Shown: positions 18,593-27,780, counted from the first letter of the stretch. The stretch is 64,000 nt of DNA from Pseudomonas parafulva NBRC 16636 = DSM 17004 (GCF_000730645.1 NZ_BBIU01000039.1:1-64000), one strand, 5' to 3'. The notes: generated by a model from the letters alone, not told the origin. Numbers and translations are program-made.

Positions 18593-19493
18593 CCCCGTCC
18601 AGGGTGGCGAACGAGGTGTCCTTGGCCGTCAGCAAAAAGTCGCGCATGTAGGGTGCATCGAGCATGTCGGTGCGCACTGCGGCGTACAGCGTGGCGAACA
18701 GGCCTTTTTCGCCCAGCCGCTTGCCCTTCACGTAGCCCCGCGAGCTGTACTCGTGTAGCGCCCAGTGCGGCATACCGCAGACACCACGGCCGCTGGCCAC
18801 CAACTGCATCATCATGACCGTCAGCTCTGAGGTGCGCACGGCGGCCGGCTCGATGTCTGCCGGCTCCAGGAACCGGGTAAAGATATCCAGGCGGTCACGC
18901 TCGACCGGGTAGGTGATCAAGGTCTGGTCAGTGAGATCGTGCGGCACGATGTAGGGCTTGCTGGCCAGCGGGTGCTGGTTGGCGACCGCCAGCATGGCTT
19001 CGTAGGTGAACAGGGGCACGTAGGTGATACCGGCCAGGTCCAGTGGGTCGGAGGTGACGACCAGGTCCAGGTCGCCCCGCGCCAGGGCCGGCAGGGGCGC
19101 GAAGGCGAAACCCGAGGCCAGGTCCAGCTCCACCTCGGGCCAGGCATCGCGAAACTGGTCGATGGTAGGCATCAGCCACTGGAAGCAGCTGTGGCATTCG
19201 ATAGCCATGTGCAGGCGCCCGGCCGTGCCGCCTGCCAGGCGTGCGATATCTCGTTCCGCACCGCGCAGCAGCGGCAGGGTGGCATCGGCCAGTTGCAGCA
19301 GGCGCAGCCCGGCGCTGGTGAAGCGGATGGGCTTGGTCTTGCGCACGAACAGTGCCATCCCCAGGCGCTCTTCAAGCTCCTTGAACTGGTGCGACAATGC
19401 CGACTGCGTCAGGTGCAGCCGTTCGGCAGCCTCCACCAGGCTGTCGGACTCGCGCAGGGCATGAAGGGTTTTCAGGTGGCGGATCTCCAGCAC
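18576..19493 (-). CDS. metR: LysR-type methionine biosynthesis regulator MetR
   Basis: The 305 aa LysR-type protein begins LEIRHLKTLHAL, typical of MetR, with the winged HTH at residues 1-60 (AAERLHLTQSALSHQFKELE) and an effector-binding domain that in MetR senses homocysteine. MetR activates metE/metH/glyA-type genes. The start is GTG at 19493, supported by GGAG 7 nt upstream and by the conserved family N-terminus; the frame upstream is open but unconserved. A dyad resembling the MetR site lies at 19536-19548. The neighbours (alpha/beta hydrolase and GlpM) match the order I recall in P. aeruginosa. Confidence 0.92.
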   Translation of the reverse strand: MLEIRHLKTLHALRESDSLVEAAERLHLTQSALSHQFKELEERLGMALFVRKTKPIRFTSAGLRLLQLADATLPLLRGAERDIARLAGGTAGRLHMAIECHSCFQWLMPTIDQFRDAWPEVELDLASGFAFAPLPALARGDLDLVVTSDPLDLAGITYVPLFTYEAMLAVANQHPLASKPYIVPHDLTDQTLITYPVERDRLDIFTRFLEPADIEPAAVRTSELTVMMMQLVASGRGVCGMPHWALHEYSSRGYVKGKRLGEKGLFATLYAAVRTDMLDAPYMRDFLLTAKDTSFATLDGVSAVR

Positions 19494-19535
19494 ACGTAGC
19501 TCCGGTGTATAGACGTAAATGGGTGGCAATGGAGT

Positions 19536-19548
19536 TGAGTTTCCCTCA
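19536..19548. promoter_or_regulatory. MetR-like dyad in the metR / hydrolase intergenic region
   Basis: TGAGTTTCCCTCA is an inverted repeat TGAG-N5-CTCA. It differs from the enteric MetR consensus TGAA-N5-TTCA by one symmetric change. It sits 43-55 bp upstream of the metR GTG, a reasonable place for autoregulation. Confidence 0.45.
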
Positions 19549-19688
19549 TGTTGCGCTCGGTGTCGACTGCGCACGGGTGCTACCGTTTGGCGCTGGTCAT
19601 TAAACTGTCACCGAACTGTGGCAGCGCGCCGCTACGAAATTCATCAGACTCGCGCTTCAGTGGGGATTTGCATTCTGGTGTTTCTTTC

Positions 19689-20684
19689 ATGCGGGCTTTC
19701 TGGGTTTTTCTTCTCTTCGTTTTCAGTGTTCCTGCCAGCTTTGCCGCACCGCGTTGTGACGCACAGGTGCCGGTGCAGCGCGCCGAGCTGGGCGCGGTCA
19801 GCGTGGTCTATCAGAGTGTTGGGGCACCCAGTGACCCGGCCTTGCTGTTGGTCATGGGCCTGGGCGGGCAACTGATTCATTGGCCCGATGATGTGGTCGA
19901 GGCGTTGTGCCGCCAGGGCTTTCGGGTAATTCGGTATGACAACCGTGACGTGGGCCTGTCGCGCTGGAACCAGCTACCGCCGTCGGCAAACCTGACGGTA
20001 GAACTGTTGCGCTACAAACTGGGCCTGCCGGTGGCCGCGCCCTATACGCTGACCGATATGGCGGATGACGGCTTGCGCCTGATGGACGCCCTGGGTGTGC
20101 GTGAGTTTCATGTGCTGGGTGTGAGCATGGGCGGCATGATCGCCCAGCACCTGGCTGCGATGGCCCCCGAACGTGTACGCAGCCTGACGCTGGTCATGTC
20201 CAGCTCGGGCGCCGCGGGGCTGCCGGGGCCCGATCCAGCGCTGGTGCAGTTGTTGGCCCGGCGCAGCGCGCCAAGTCGGGCAGTGGCCATTGAACAGCAG
20301 GCTGACCTGTTGGCTGCGCTGGGCAGCCCCGAGGTACGTGACGACCGTGCGGTGCTGTTGCACCAGGCCGCGTTGGCCTATGACCGTGCATTCAACCCGG
20401 ACGGGGCCAAGCGCCAGATCATGGCAATATTGGCCGAGCCGAGCCGCGTGGAATTACTGAACCGGCTTCGGGTGCCAACGCTGGTGGTGCATGGTACGGC
20501 TGACCGGCTGTTGCCGGTGATGCATGGCGTGCACCTGGCGGCGCACATACAGGGCAGCCAGTTGCGCCTTATTCCCGGGCTGGCGCACCGCTTTCAGGAG
20601 CCCTTCAAGGCGCCGCTACTGGGTGCGGTACTGCCGTATCTGCGAGCGCATCGTCAGGATGTGACGCATATCGCCGGGTTGTGA
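19689..20684 (+). CDS. Exported alpha/beta hydrolase
   Basis: The 331 aa protein has an N-terminal signal peptide (MRAFWVFLLFVFSVPASFA) and an alpha/beta hydrolase fold with nucleophile elbow GVSMGGM, acid in VHGTADRLLP and histidine in GLAHRF. The role is an esterase or lipase-like enzyme of unknown substrate, probably periplasmic. The ATG at 19689 is preferred over an in-frame upstream ATG at 19548 because it begins the signal peptide; no strong ribosome-binding site is visible. It is divergent from metR and convergent with glpM. Confidence 0.85.
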   Translation: MRAFWVFLLFVFSVPASFAAPRCDAQVPVQRAELGAVSVVYQSVGAPSDPALLLVMGLGGQLIHWPDDVVEALCRQGFRVIRYDNRDVGLSRWNQLPPSANLTVELLRYKLGLPVAAPYTLTDMADDGLRLMDALGVREFHVLGVSMGGMIAQHLAAMAPERVRSLTLVMSSSGAAGLPGPDPALVQLLARRSAPSRAVAIEQQADLLAALGSPEVRDDRAVLLHQAALAYDRAFNPDGAKRQIMAILAEPSRVELLNRLRVPTLVVHGTADRLLPVMHGVHLAAHIQGSQLRLIPGLAHRFQEPFKAPLLGAVLPYLRAHRQDVTHIAGL

Positions 20685-20713
20685 ACCCGGTAAGAGGCGG
20701 TCGTCGGCCATGT

Positions 20714-21049
20714 TCAGTGCATCCGCACCCACAGCGTGACCAGTACCGTAGCGGCCATCAGCCAGGCCACGGTCGCCAGTGCCAGCGAAGCTTCCAGCCG
20801 CAGCCGGTCGACCAGTACATACAAGGTGGCCAGGTACACGAAATACGGAATGATCGACCACATGCCAAACAGGATGGTGGTCTTGAGGTCGGCGATGCTG
20901 CGGCCTTTGCCGACGATGTAATGGGCAATCAGGGCAAAGGTCGGAAACAGCGGTACCAACCCGGCAATGTAGTAATTACGGGTTTTCGACAGCATTGCCA
21001 GCAGCACGACCACGCCAGCCCCCAGCGCAGCTTTGAATACCAGGTCCAC
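20714..21049 (-). CDS. glpM: GlpM family membrane protein
   Basis: The 111 aa protein has four hydrophobic helices and the conserved stretch SKTRNYYIAGLVPLFPTFALI of GlpM, a small membrane protein linked to alginate production and glycerol metabolism in P. aeruginosa. Mechanism unknown. The start is GTG with AGGAAA 9 nt upstream. In P. aeruginosa, as I recall it, glpM directly follows glpD; here 11 kb carrying aauRS, gltIJKL and the NEL gene separates them. Confidence 0.87.
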   Translation of the reverse strand: MDLVFKAALGAGVVVLLAMLSKTRNYYIAGLVPLFPTFALIAHYIVGKGRSIADLKTTILFGMWSIIPYFVYLATLYVLVDRLRLEASLALATVAWLMAATVLVTLWVRMH

Positions 21050-21075
21050 GTTGTATTTCCTGATCGGGTTGAAGG

Positions 21076-22404
21076 TCAGCCGAGGCCGTATTTTTTCACT
21101 TTGTCGAACAGCGTGGTCTTTGCCATGCCCAGCTCCTGGCTGGCCTGGCTCAGGTTGCCCCCGGTGCGTTGCAGGGCATCGCTGAGCAGGTTGCGTTCGA
21201 ACGCCTCCACCGCCTCGGCAAAACCCAGGCCCTGGCTGGCGCCACCGCTCGGGCCCTTCTTGAATGCCGGAAGCCCCAGCGCGTACCGCTCTGCCACGTT
21301 GCGCAGCTCCCGCACATTGCCCGGCCAGTCATGGGACATCAAGCGTGAAAGCGTCTGGCTGTCCAGTACGGGTGTTTCACGGTCGAAGCGCAGTGCCGAT
21401 TGATGAAGGAAGTGCTCGAACAACTGCAGGATGTCCTCACGGCGCTCACGCAAGGGTGGCAGCTCGAGGGTCACCACGTTCAGCCGGTAGTACAGGTCGC
21501 TGCGAAATTGCCCGCTCTGCCCCAAGGTGTCGAGGTCGGCCTTGGTGGCGGCGATTACCCGGCAATCCACGGCAATGCTCTGGTTCGACCCCAACCGCTC
21601 CAGGGTGCGCTCCTGTAACACGCGCAGCAGTTTGATCTGCAAATTGATCGGCATGCTCTCCACTTCATCGAGGAACAGCGTGCCGCCGTTGGCGTGTTCA
21701 ATCTTGCCGATGCGGCGTTTGCCGGCACCGGTGAAGGCATTGGCCTCATGGCCGAAGATCTCGCTTTCGAACAAGTTCTCCGGCAGGCCTCCACAGTTCA
21801 GGGCGACGAACGGCTGGCCCTGGCGGCGGCTGAAGTCGTGCAGGCAGCGGGCGACCAGCTCTTTGCCAGTGCCCGTTTCGCCCTCGATCAGCACATTTGC
21901 CGAGGTGTCGGCGACGTTGGCGATCAGCTCGCGCAGGTGCTCCATGGCCGGCGAGCGGCCGATGATGCGGCCCTCCAGGCTGCTTTGCCCGGCCAGTTGG
22001 CGGCGCAAGGCCGATACCTCGCGGGACAGGCCGCGCTGCTCCAGCGCGCGGCGTACCACGCCCACCAGCCGCTCCGGTGAAAAGGGTTTTTCCATGAAGT
22101 CATAGGCGCCATTGCGCATGGCGCCGACAGCCATGTCGATATCACCGTGCCCGGTGATCAGCACCACGGGCAGGCTGCGGTCGCGCGCTTTCAGGCGGGT
22201 GAGCAATTCCAGGCCATCGATACCCGGCAGGCGGATGTCACTGACCACGATGCCGGCAAAGTCATCACCGATGCGCTCCAGTGCCTGCTCGGCGCTGCCC
22301 ACGCCCTCGCAGGCGATGTCCTCCAGCGCCAGAGCCTGTTGGCAGCCAAGCAGCACATGCGGGTCGTCTTCGACGATCAGGACGGAAAGAGGTGCTGGGT
22401 TCAT
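21076..22404 (-). CDS. aauR: Sigma-54-dependent response regulator AauR (acidic amino acid utilisation)
   Basis: The 442 aa NtrC-type regulator has a receiver domain (acidic pocket ED12-D14, phospho-acceptor Asp56), an AAA+ domain with Walker A GETGTGKE and a sigma-54 contact loop reading NAFTGA where GAFTGA is usual, and a C-terminal Fis-type HTH (GGNLSQASQELGMAKTTLFD). In P. putida AauR activates uptake and use of glutamate and aspartate. The ATG overlaps the aauS stop (ATGA), so kinase and regulator are coupled. The adjacent gltIJKL operon carries a sigma-54 promoter and AauR-type sites, giving a clear target. Confidence 0.92.
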   Translation of the reverse strand: MNPAPLSVLIVEDDPHVLLGCQQALALEDIACEGVGSAEQALERIGDDFAGIVVSDIRLPGIDGLELLTRLKARDRSLPVVLITGHGDIDMAVGAMRNGAYDFMEKPFSPERLVGVVRRALEQRGLSREVSALRRQLAGQSSLEGRIIGRSPAMEHLRELIANVADTSANVLIEGETGTGKELVARCLHDFSRRQGQPFVALNCGGLPENLFESEIFGHEANAFTGAGKRRIGKIEHANGGTLFLDEVESMPINLQIKLLRVLQERTLERLGSNQSIAVDCRVIAATKADLDTLGQSGQFRSDLYYRLNVVTLELPPLRERREDILQLFEHFLHQSALRFDRETPVLDSQTLSRLMSHDWPGNVRELRNVAERYALGLPAFKKGPSGGASQGLGFAEAVEAFERNLLSDALQRTGGNLSQASQELGMAKTTLFDKVKKYGLG

Positions 22405-24308
22405 GTGTGCTCTGCCAATTCGCTGGGGGGAGAAGCCAATGGCAGGGTCAGCACGAATGCCGTGCCGCCAGTGGCGGGGTGCTCGACGTTGAGGCTGCCT
22501 TTGGCCGCGGCGGCTAGGCTCGCTGATAAGGTCAGGCCCAGGCCCAGGCCATGTTCGCCTGGTTTTGTGGTGAAGAAGGGTTCGAAGAGGTGCTTGCGGG
22601 CTTCGGCGTCGATACCGTGGCCATTGTCACGCACCTGCAGGCGGTATTTGTCGCCCTGCAGTTCACCGTCCAGCCACAGCGCCGGCAGCGGCTGGGCGGC
22701 CATTGCATCCAGGGCATTGCCAATCAGGTTCACCAGAATCTGCTCAAGGCGGGTCTGGTCGATCGCCAGCAGCGTATCCTCGAACTGCCGATGCAACTGC
22801 AAGTGGCAACTGCTCATGCGGTCGGCCAGCACTTGCAGGCTGGCATCGACAGCGCTGGCCAGGGACGCGGGGCCATTGTCATCGGCGCGCCGGGCGAACG
22901 AGCGCAGGCTGGCAGTGATGCGCCCCATGCGGTCGACCAGGTCATTGATAGTGCGCAAATTGGCACTGGCAGTTTCCAGCGCGCCGCGTTCGATGAAGCG
23001 CACCGTGTTGCCAGACAACGTGCGCAGCGCTGCCAGGGGCTGGTTGAGCTCGTGGGCGATGCTGGTGGACATCTGCCCGATCGCCGCCAGCTTGCCGGCC
23101 TGCACCAGTTCGTCCTGGGCATGACGCAGGGTCTGTTCGGCGTGCCGGCGTTCGCGTATCTGCCCCTTGAGGCGCTCGTTGCTGGCGCGCAGGTCGGCGG
23201 TGCGTTCGGCGATGCGCCGTTCCAGCTGGCTGTTGGCTTCTTCAAGCGCCTCGCGGGCGGCCAGGCGGGTGGCGATGACCTTGCGCCGTTCGTTCCAGGC
23301 GATGCCCAGAATGGCCAGCAGGGCGAACGCGACAGCCACCAGTATGCCCTGCACCATGGACTCGCGGCGCAGGTCCTGCAAAGGGGTCAACAGGGTGAAG
23401 TGCCAGGGGGTGTCCGCCAGGCGCCTGGTCTGGGCCAGGTATGCCACTTCGTGAGGCTTGCCCTGAGCGGTTTCGCTGTTGGCCGGGAAGGTGAGTTTTT
23501 CTACGCCATCGGCCAGGGTTTCACGGCCCAGCGGTTGCAGCTCGTTCAGCGGCCACCAGTAATATTGCAGGCTGCGGGCCAGCCGCTCCTTGATCTGGGG
23601 CGTCAGTGGGCGCACCGACTTCAAGCGCCGCGCCGGGTCGCTGGACAAAATGATGATGCCGTTCTCGTCACTGACGAACGCCTCCAGGCGGGCCCGTTGC
23701 CAGCGTTCTTCGAGGGTATCCAGGCGCACCTTTATCACGGCCACGCCAATGACCTTGCCGTGCTCTTCCAGGCCATGGGCCAGGTAGTAGCCGGCTTCAC
23801 CGGTGGTGCTGCCGATGCCATAGAAGCGCCCGGGCTCCCCGCGCACGGCAGTCTGGAAGTAGGCGCGGAACGACAGGTCTTCGCCAAGGAACGAGTCGGC
23901 GTCGCGCCAGTTGCTGGTGGCCTGTACCCGGCCATTGGTGTCCAGGACGAAGATCGCGCGGCTGCGGCTACGCCGGTTCAGGCCTTCGAGGTACTCGTTG
24001 ACGGTTTGCCGCGATTCGCCGTCAGGGTCGGTCAGCAGGTGCGAGACGCTGTCTTCCAGCTCCAGCAGGCTCGGCAGGTAGGTGTACTTGCTGATCTCGC
24101 TTTCCACGGTGCGCGCGTGCAGCTCCAGCTGGCGCTCGCCGGTTTCGCTGAGGGTGCGGATGCCGTTGTTTTCGCTGATCACAAAACCAGCCATCCCCAG
24201 GCCGACCATCAGCAGGATGATCAGGGGCGGCAGCAGCAATTGACGAAGGAGACGGGCGTTCACGGCAGGCTTGGCAGGGAGAAGAAGCGAGGGGTCGCAT
24301 TTCATCAC
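22401..24308 (-). CDS. aauS: Sensor histidine kinase AauS
   Basis: The 635 aa DctB-like kinase has a membrane helix near residues 20-45, a periplasmic double-Cache-type sensor to about 315, a second helix (~318-338), a coiled coil (EALEEANSQLERRIAERTAD), the H box SIAHELNQPLAAL, N box NLIGNALDAM and glycine-rich lid GLGLGL. It should sense extracellular acidic amino acids and phosphorylate AauR. The frame opens with GTG-ATG at 24308-24303; the ATG at 24305 is an equally good start. It ends in a 4 bp overlap with aauR and lies 69 bp downstream of gltL. Confidence 0.92.
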   Translation of the reverse strand: MMKCDPSLLLPAKPAVNARLLRQLLLPPLIILLMVGLGMAGFVISENNGIRTLSETGERQLELHARTVESEISKYTYLPSLLELEDSVSHLLTDPDGESRQTVNEYLEGLNRRSRSRAIFVLDTNGRVQATSNWRDADSFLGEDLSFRAYFQTAVRGEPGRFYGIGSTTGEAGYYLAHGLEEHGKVIGVAVIKVRLDTLEERWQRARLEAFVSDENGIIILSSDPARRLKSVRPLTPQIKERLARSLQYYWWPLNELQPLGRETLADGVEKLTFPANSETAQGKPHEVAYLAQTRRLADTPWHFTLLTPLQDLRRESMVQGILVAVAFALLAILGIAWNERRKVIATRLAAREALEEANSQLERRIAERTADLRASNERLKGQIRERRHAEQTLRHAQDELVQAGKLAAIGQMSTSIAHELNQPLAALRTLSGNTVRFIERGALETASANLRTINDLVDRMGRITASLRSFARRADDNGPASLASAVDASLQVLADRMSSCHLQLHRQFEDTLLAIDQTRLEQILVNLIGNALDAMAAQPLPALWLDGELQGDKYRLQVRDNGHGIDAEARKHLFEPFFTTKPGEHGLGLGLTLSASLAAAAKGSLNVEHPATGGTAFVLTLPLASPPSELAEHT

Positions 24309-24377
24309 AGTGGCCCTGTCACGGCCAGCACCGCTGCCCGAATGCGCAGCGGTGCCGGCCGGTTCGATGGGGCAAAA

Positions 24378-25112
24378 TCAGTGTTGCAGGATCTTGCTGA
24401 GGAAGTGCTGGGTACGTTCGTGGCGGCCGCTTGGGTTACCGAAGAAGTCTTCCTTCTGGCAATCCTCGATGATGTGGCCTTTGTCCATGAAGATGACGCG
24501 GTTGGCCACTTTGCGGGCGAAGCCCATTTCGTGGGTCACGCACATCATGGTCATGCCTTCGTGGGCCAGTTCCACCATCACATCCAGCACTTCGTTGACC
24601 ATCTCTGGGTCCAGTGCGGAGGTCGGTTCGTCGAACAGCATGACGATCGGGTCCATCGACAGCGCACGGGCGATGGCTACGCGCTGCTGCTGGCCACCAG
24701 ACAACTGCCCCGGGTGCTTCTTGGCGTGGGCGCTGAGGCCAACGCGCTCGAGCAGCGCCAGGCCCTTCTTGGTGGCCTCCGCCTCGCTGCGGCCCAGTAC
24801 CTTGCGCTGGGCAATGGTGAGGTTTTCGGTGATGGTCAGGTGTGGGAACAGTTCGAAGTGCTGGAATACCATGCCCACCCGCGAGCGCAGTTTCGGCAAG
24901 TTGGTCTTGGCGTCGGCGATTGAAGTGCCATCCACCACGATGTCGCCCTTCTGGAACGGCTCCAGGGCGTTGACGCATTTGATCAGGGTGGACTTGCCCG
25001 AGCCGGACGGCCCGCAGACCACGACCACTTCACCTTTCTTGACGTCGGTGCTGCAGTCGGTCAGTACCTGGAAGTCCCCGTACCACTTGTTGACGTTCTT
25101 GATGGAAATCAT
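24378..25112 (-). CDS. gltL: Glutamate/aspartate ABC transporter ATP-binding protein
   Basis: This 244 aa ATPase energises acidic amino acid import. Visible motifs are Walker A GPSGSGKST, Q loop VFQHFELFPHLT, signature LSGGQQQRVAIARAL, Walker B VMLFDEPTSALDPE and the H loop VTHEMGFA. The ATG at 25112 overlaps the gltK stop (ATGA) and has AAGGA upstream; the earlier in-frame start lacks both. Also called aatP in KT2440-style naming. It is the last gene of gltIJKL, followed by aauS. Confidence 0.96.
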   Translation of the reverse strand: MISIKNVNKWYGDFQVLTDCSTDVKKGEVVVVCGPSGSGKSTLIKCVNALEPFQKGDIVVDGTSIADAKTNLPKLRSRVGMVFQHFELFPHLTITENLTIAQRKVLGRSEAEATKKGLALLERVGLSAHAKKHPGQLSGGQQQRVAIARALSMDPIVMLFDEPTSALDPEMVNEVLDVMVELAHEGMTMMCVTHEMGFARKVANRVIFMDKGHIIEDCQKEDFFGNPSGRHERTQHFLSKILQH

Positions 25113-25780
25113 ACGGTGATCCTTTTTTGCAGGCGCTTGACCAGCCACGAAGCGGAGAAGCTGATGATGAAGTACACGACACCGGCGAAGATCAGGAACT
25201 CATGGGAGCGCCCGATGATGTCGCCGTTGGAGCGTGCCGAGTTGAGGAAGTCCACCAGGCCCACGGTGTAGACCAGCGAGGTGTCCTGGAACAGGATGAT
25301 GCTCTGTTGCAGCAGCAGCGGGGTCATCTTGCGAAACGCCTGGGGCAGGATGATCAGCCGCATGGTCTGGCTGTAGGTCATGCCCAGCGCCTGCGCGGCG
25401 CCCATCTGGCCCTTGGAGATCGACTGCACGCCAGCCCGGACGATCTCACAGAAGTAAGCGGCCTCGAACATCATGAAGGCGACCACGCAGGAGGTGAATG
25501 CACCGATCGGGGTGTCTTCGCCGGTGATCCAGCGCAGCACGAACGGTACCGCCAGGTAGAACCAGGTGATCACCAGCAGCAGCGGGATGGAGCGGAAGTA
25601 GTTGACGTAGGCCCCGGCCACGTTGGCCAGCAGCTTGTTGGACGACAGGCGCATCAGGGCCAGCAGGGTGCCCAGCACGATACCGCCTACAACGCCCATG
25701 ACCATCAGTTCGAGAGTCATGGCCATGCCGTCCCACAGGGCAGGCAGGGCAGGGATGATGCCGCTGAAATCCATGTCCAT
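25109..25780 (-). CDS. gltK: Glutamate/aspartate ABC transporter permease
   Basis: The 223 aa inner membrane permease of the polar amino acid HisMQ type has several transmembrane helices and the EAA loop (QISKGQMGAAQALGMTYSQ region, around residues 135-155). It pairs with GltJ to form the channel. Its ATG directly abuts the gltJ stop (TAAATG). Also known as aatM. Confidence 0.95.
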   Translation of the reverse strand: MDMDFSGIIPALPALWDGMAMTLELMVMGVVGGIVLGTLLALMRLSSNKLLANVAGAYVNYFRSIPLLLVITWFYLAVPFVLRWITGEDTPIGAFTSCVVAFMMFEAAYFCEIVRAGVQSISKGQMGAAQALGMTYSQTMRLIILPQAFRKMTPLLLQQSIILFQDTSLVYTVGLVDFLNSARSNGDIIGRSHEFLIFAGVVYFIISFSASWLVKRLQKRITV

Positions 25781-26527
25781 TTATTTACCCCCCACGGAGA
25801 TCAGGCCAGGCACGGCGACTTTCTTCTCGACCAGACGCATCAGCAGCATCAGGCCCATGTTCAAGGTGAAGTAGATCAGGGTGGCCAGGGTGAACGCTTC
25901 GAACAGGTTGGCCGAGAATTCGGCGGTTTGCTTGGTCTGCGCCAGCAGCTCCATCAGGCCGATCAGCGAGGCCACGGAAGAGTTCTTGAACACGTTCAGG
26001 AATTCCGAGGTGAGCGGCGGGATGATGATGCGGTAGGCCTGGGGCAGCAACACATTGGTGTAGATCTGCGACAGGCTGAAACCCATGGCCCGGGCTGCGG
26101 ATTCCTGGCCCCGTGGCAACGCCTGAATGCCCGTGCGAACCTGCTCGCACACCCGTGCGGCGGTGAACAGGCCCAGGCACACGATCACGCTGATGAGCGC
26201 GGAGGTGGTGGGGTTAAGGTCCTGCTTGAACCATTCCTGCAAGCCCTCGGGCAGCAGGTCAGGTACCAGGAAGTACCAGATGAACAGCTGCACCAGCAAA
26301 GGCACATTGCGGAACAGCTCGACATAGGCGGTGGCAATGCCGGACACCAGGCGGTTCGGCACGGTACGCATGACACCCAACACCGACCCCAGCAGCAAGG
26401 CGATGATCCAGGCAGAAATGGCGATGGCGATGGTCCACCCCAGGCCGGTGATGTACCAGTCCAGGTAGGTTTCGCTGCCCACGCCGGTGGACTTGAAGAA
26501 TACGCCCCAGTCCCAGTTGTAATTCAT
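25781..26527 (-). CDS. gltJ: Glutamate/aspartate ABC transporter permease
   Basis: The 248 aa inner membrane permease has the N-terminal NYNWDWGVFF segment typical of GltJ, about five helices and the EAA loop (ALPRGQESAARAMGFSLSQ). It works with GltK, GltL and the binding protein GltI. GAGGGG precedes the ATG. A 142 bp gap with two hairpins separates it from gltI, which probably lowers its expression relative to the binding protein. Also known as aatQ. Confidence 0.95.
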   Translation of the reverse strand: MNYNWDWGVFFKSTGVGSETYLDWYITGLGWTIAIAISAWIIALLLGSVLGVMRTVPNRLVSGIATAYVELFRNVPLLVQLFIWYFLVPDLLPEGLQEWFKQDLNPTTSALISVIVCLGLFTAARVCEQVRTGIQALPRGQESAARAMGFSLSQIYTNVLLPQAYRIIIPPLTSEFLNVFKNSSVASLIGLMELLAQTKQTAEFSANLFEAFTLATLIYFTLNMGLMLLMRLVEKKVAVPGLISVGGK

Positions 26528-26615
26528 CGGGATTTCCCCTCAGACGGTTGTTTCACGGGCACCTTCCAGCATCCGAGAGCGCAGGGCCCTCGGATGAAAG
26601 GTTAGACACTAACGG

Positions 26616-26659
26616 GGGGCCTGCAGGTTTAATTGGCGCTGTGCAGCGCTGCAGGCCCC
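26616..26659 (-). promoter_or_regulatory. Strong mRNA hairpins between gltI and gltJ
   Basis: GGGGCCTGCAG (26616-26626) pairs perfectly with CTGCAGGCCCC (26649-26659). A second stem, CATCCGAG (26570-26577) with CTCGGATG (26589-26596), follows toward gltJ. Neither has a U-run. Placed just after the binding-protein gene, they likely stabilise gltI mRNA or attenuate read-through. Confidence 0.65.
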
Positions 26660-26669
26660 AGGCTGGGGG

Positions 26670-27587
26670 TCAGGACTGTTTGTCGTCGGCCGCTTTGTCA
26701 GTAGGCTCGGCGATCAGTTTTTTCAGCTCATCGCTCATCGGGAACTGCAGGTTCAGGCCCTTCGGCGGGATCGGCTGTTGGAACCACTTGTCGTAGCTCT
26801 TGTTGACTTCGCCCGACTTGAAGTAGCCCACGATGGCGTCGTCGACTGCTTTCTTGAAGGCCGCGTCATCCTTGCGCACCATGCAACCGTAGATTTCGTA
26901 CGACTGCGGGGTACCGGTGATCACCCAGTCTTTAGGATTGCGGGCCTTTGCCATTTCACCGGCGAGCAGGGCGTCGTCCATCATGAAGGCCACCGCACGG
27001 CCGCTTTCGAGCATGTTGAAGGCTTCACCGTGGTCCTTGGCGGAAATCACGTTCATCTTCATCTGCTTGTCGGCGTTCATGGCCTTGAGCAGGCGCTCGG
27101 ACGTGGTGCCAGCGGTGGTCACCACGTTCTTGCCCGCCAGGTCCGGGAAGTCTTTGTAGGCAGGTTGACCGTCTTTCACCTTGGTCAGCAGGCGCGTGCC
27201 CACTTCGAAGATGCCCACGGTAAAGCCGACTTGCTGCTGGCGTTCGACGTTGTTGGTGGTGGAGCCGCATTCCAGGTCGACGGTGCCGTTCTGCACCAGC
27301 GGGATACGGGTCTGGGAGGTGACCAGGTTGTACTTGACCTTGATGTCCGTACCCAGTTGCTTTTTCAGGGCATCGACAACGGCCAGCTGGATGTCATGGG
27401 AATAGCCCACCGGCTCGGGCTTGCCAGCCAGGTAGGAAAACGGGATGGAGGAGTCGCGGTGGCCCAGGGTGATGGTGCCCGAATCCTTGATCTTCTTCAG
27501 GGTGCCGGTCAGCTCCTCAGCCATGGCTGGCGAAGCGATCACAGCGGCCGCGATGGCGGCGCCCAGCAATTGACGAACGATACGCAT
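26670..27587 (-). CDS. gltI: Glutamate/aspartate periplasmic substrate-binding protein
   Basis: The 305 aa SBP family 3 protein begins with a signal peptide (MRIVRQLLGAAIAAAVIASPAMA, cleaved before EELTG) and shows the family signature of polar amino acid binding proteins (TITLGHRDSSIPFSYL). It captures glutamate/aspartate in the periplasm for GltJKL. The ATG at 27587 is chosen for the signal peptide and the GAGGAA 8 nt upstream; the longer frame to 27713 is not credible. A sigma-54 promoter lies about 100 bp upstream. Also known as aatJ. Confidence 0.96.
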   Translation of the reverse strand: MRIVRQLLGAAIAAAVIASPAMAEELTGTLKKIKDSGTITLGHRDSSIPFSYLAGKPEPVGYSHDIQLAVVDALKKQLGTDIKVKYNLVTSQTRIPLVQNGTVDLECGSTTNNVERQQQVGFTVGIFEVGTRLLTKVKDGQPAYKDFPDLAGKNVVTTAGTTSERLLKAMNADKQMKMNVISAKDHGEAFNMLESGRAVAFMMDDALLAGEMAKARNPKDWVITGTPQSYEIYGCMVRKDDAAFKKAVDDAIVGYFKSGEVNKSYDKWFQQPIPPKGLNLQFPMSDELKKLIAEPTDKAADDKQS

Positions 27588-27687
27588 CAAATTTTCCTCG
27601 ACGTGTTTGTTTTTTTTATGGAGCCGTTGGCGGACTCTTTCGTTCAACGAATACAGCAGCTGCGCGTGCATCCGGTGAACAGAACAG

Positions 27688-27703
27688 AGCATGAGTCGTG
27701 CCA
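27688..27703 (-). promoter_or_regulatory. Sigma-54 (-24/-12) promoter of gltIJKL
   Basis: On the minus strand the sequence reads TGGCACGACTCATGCT, matching the consensus TGGCACG-N4-TTGCW at every fixed position but one. The -24 GG and -12 GC have the exact required spacing. Transcription would start near 27677, leaving a leader of about 90 nt before gltI. This fits control by the sigma-54 activator AauR. Confidence 0.85.
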
Positions 27704-27780
27704 AGCCCCCCAACCGATGGTAGCCCCGCGAAAACGCTGGGCGTAACCCCCACAGGCAGGTTTTCTGCTGATAAAGGTTG

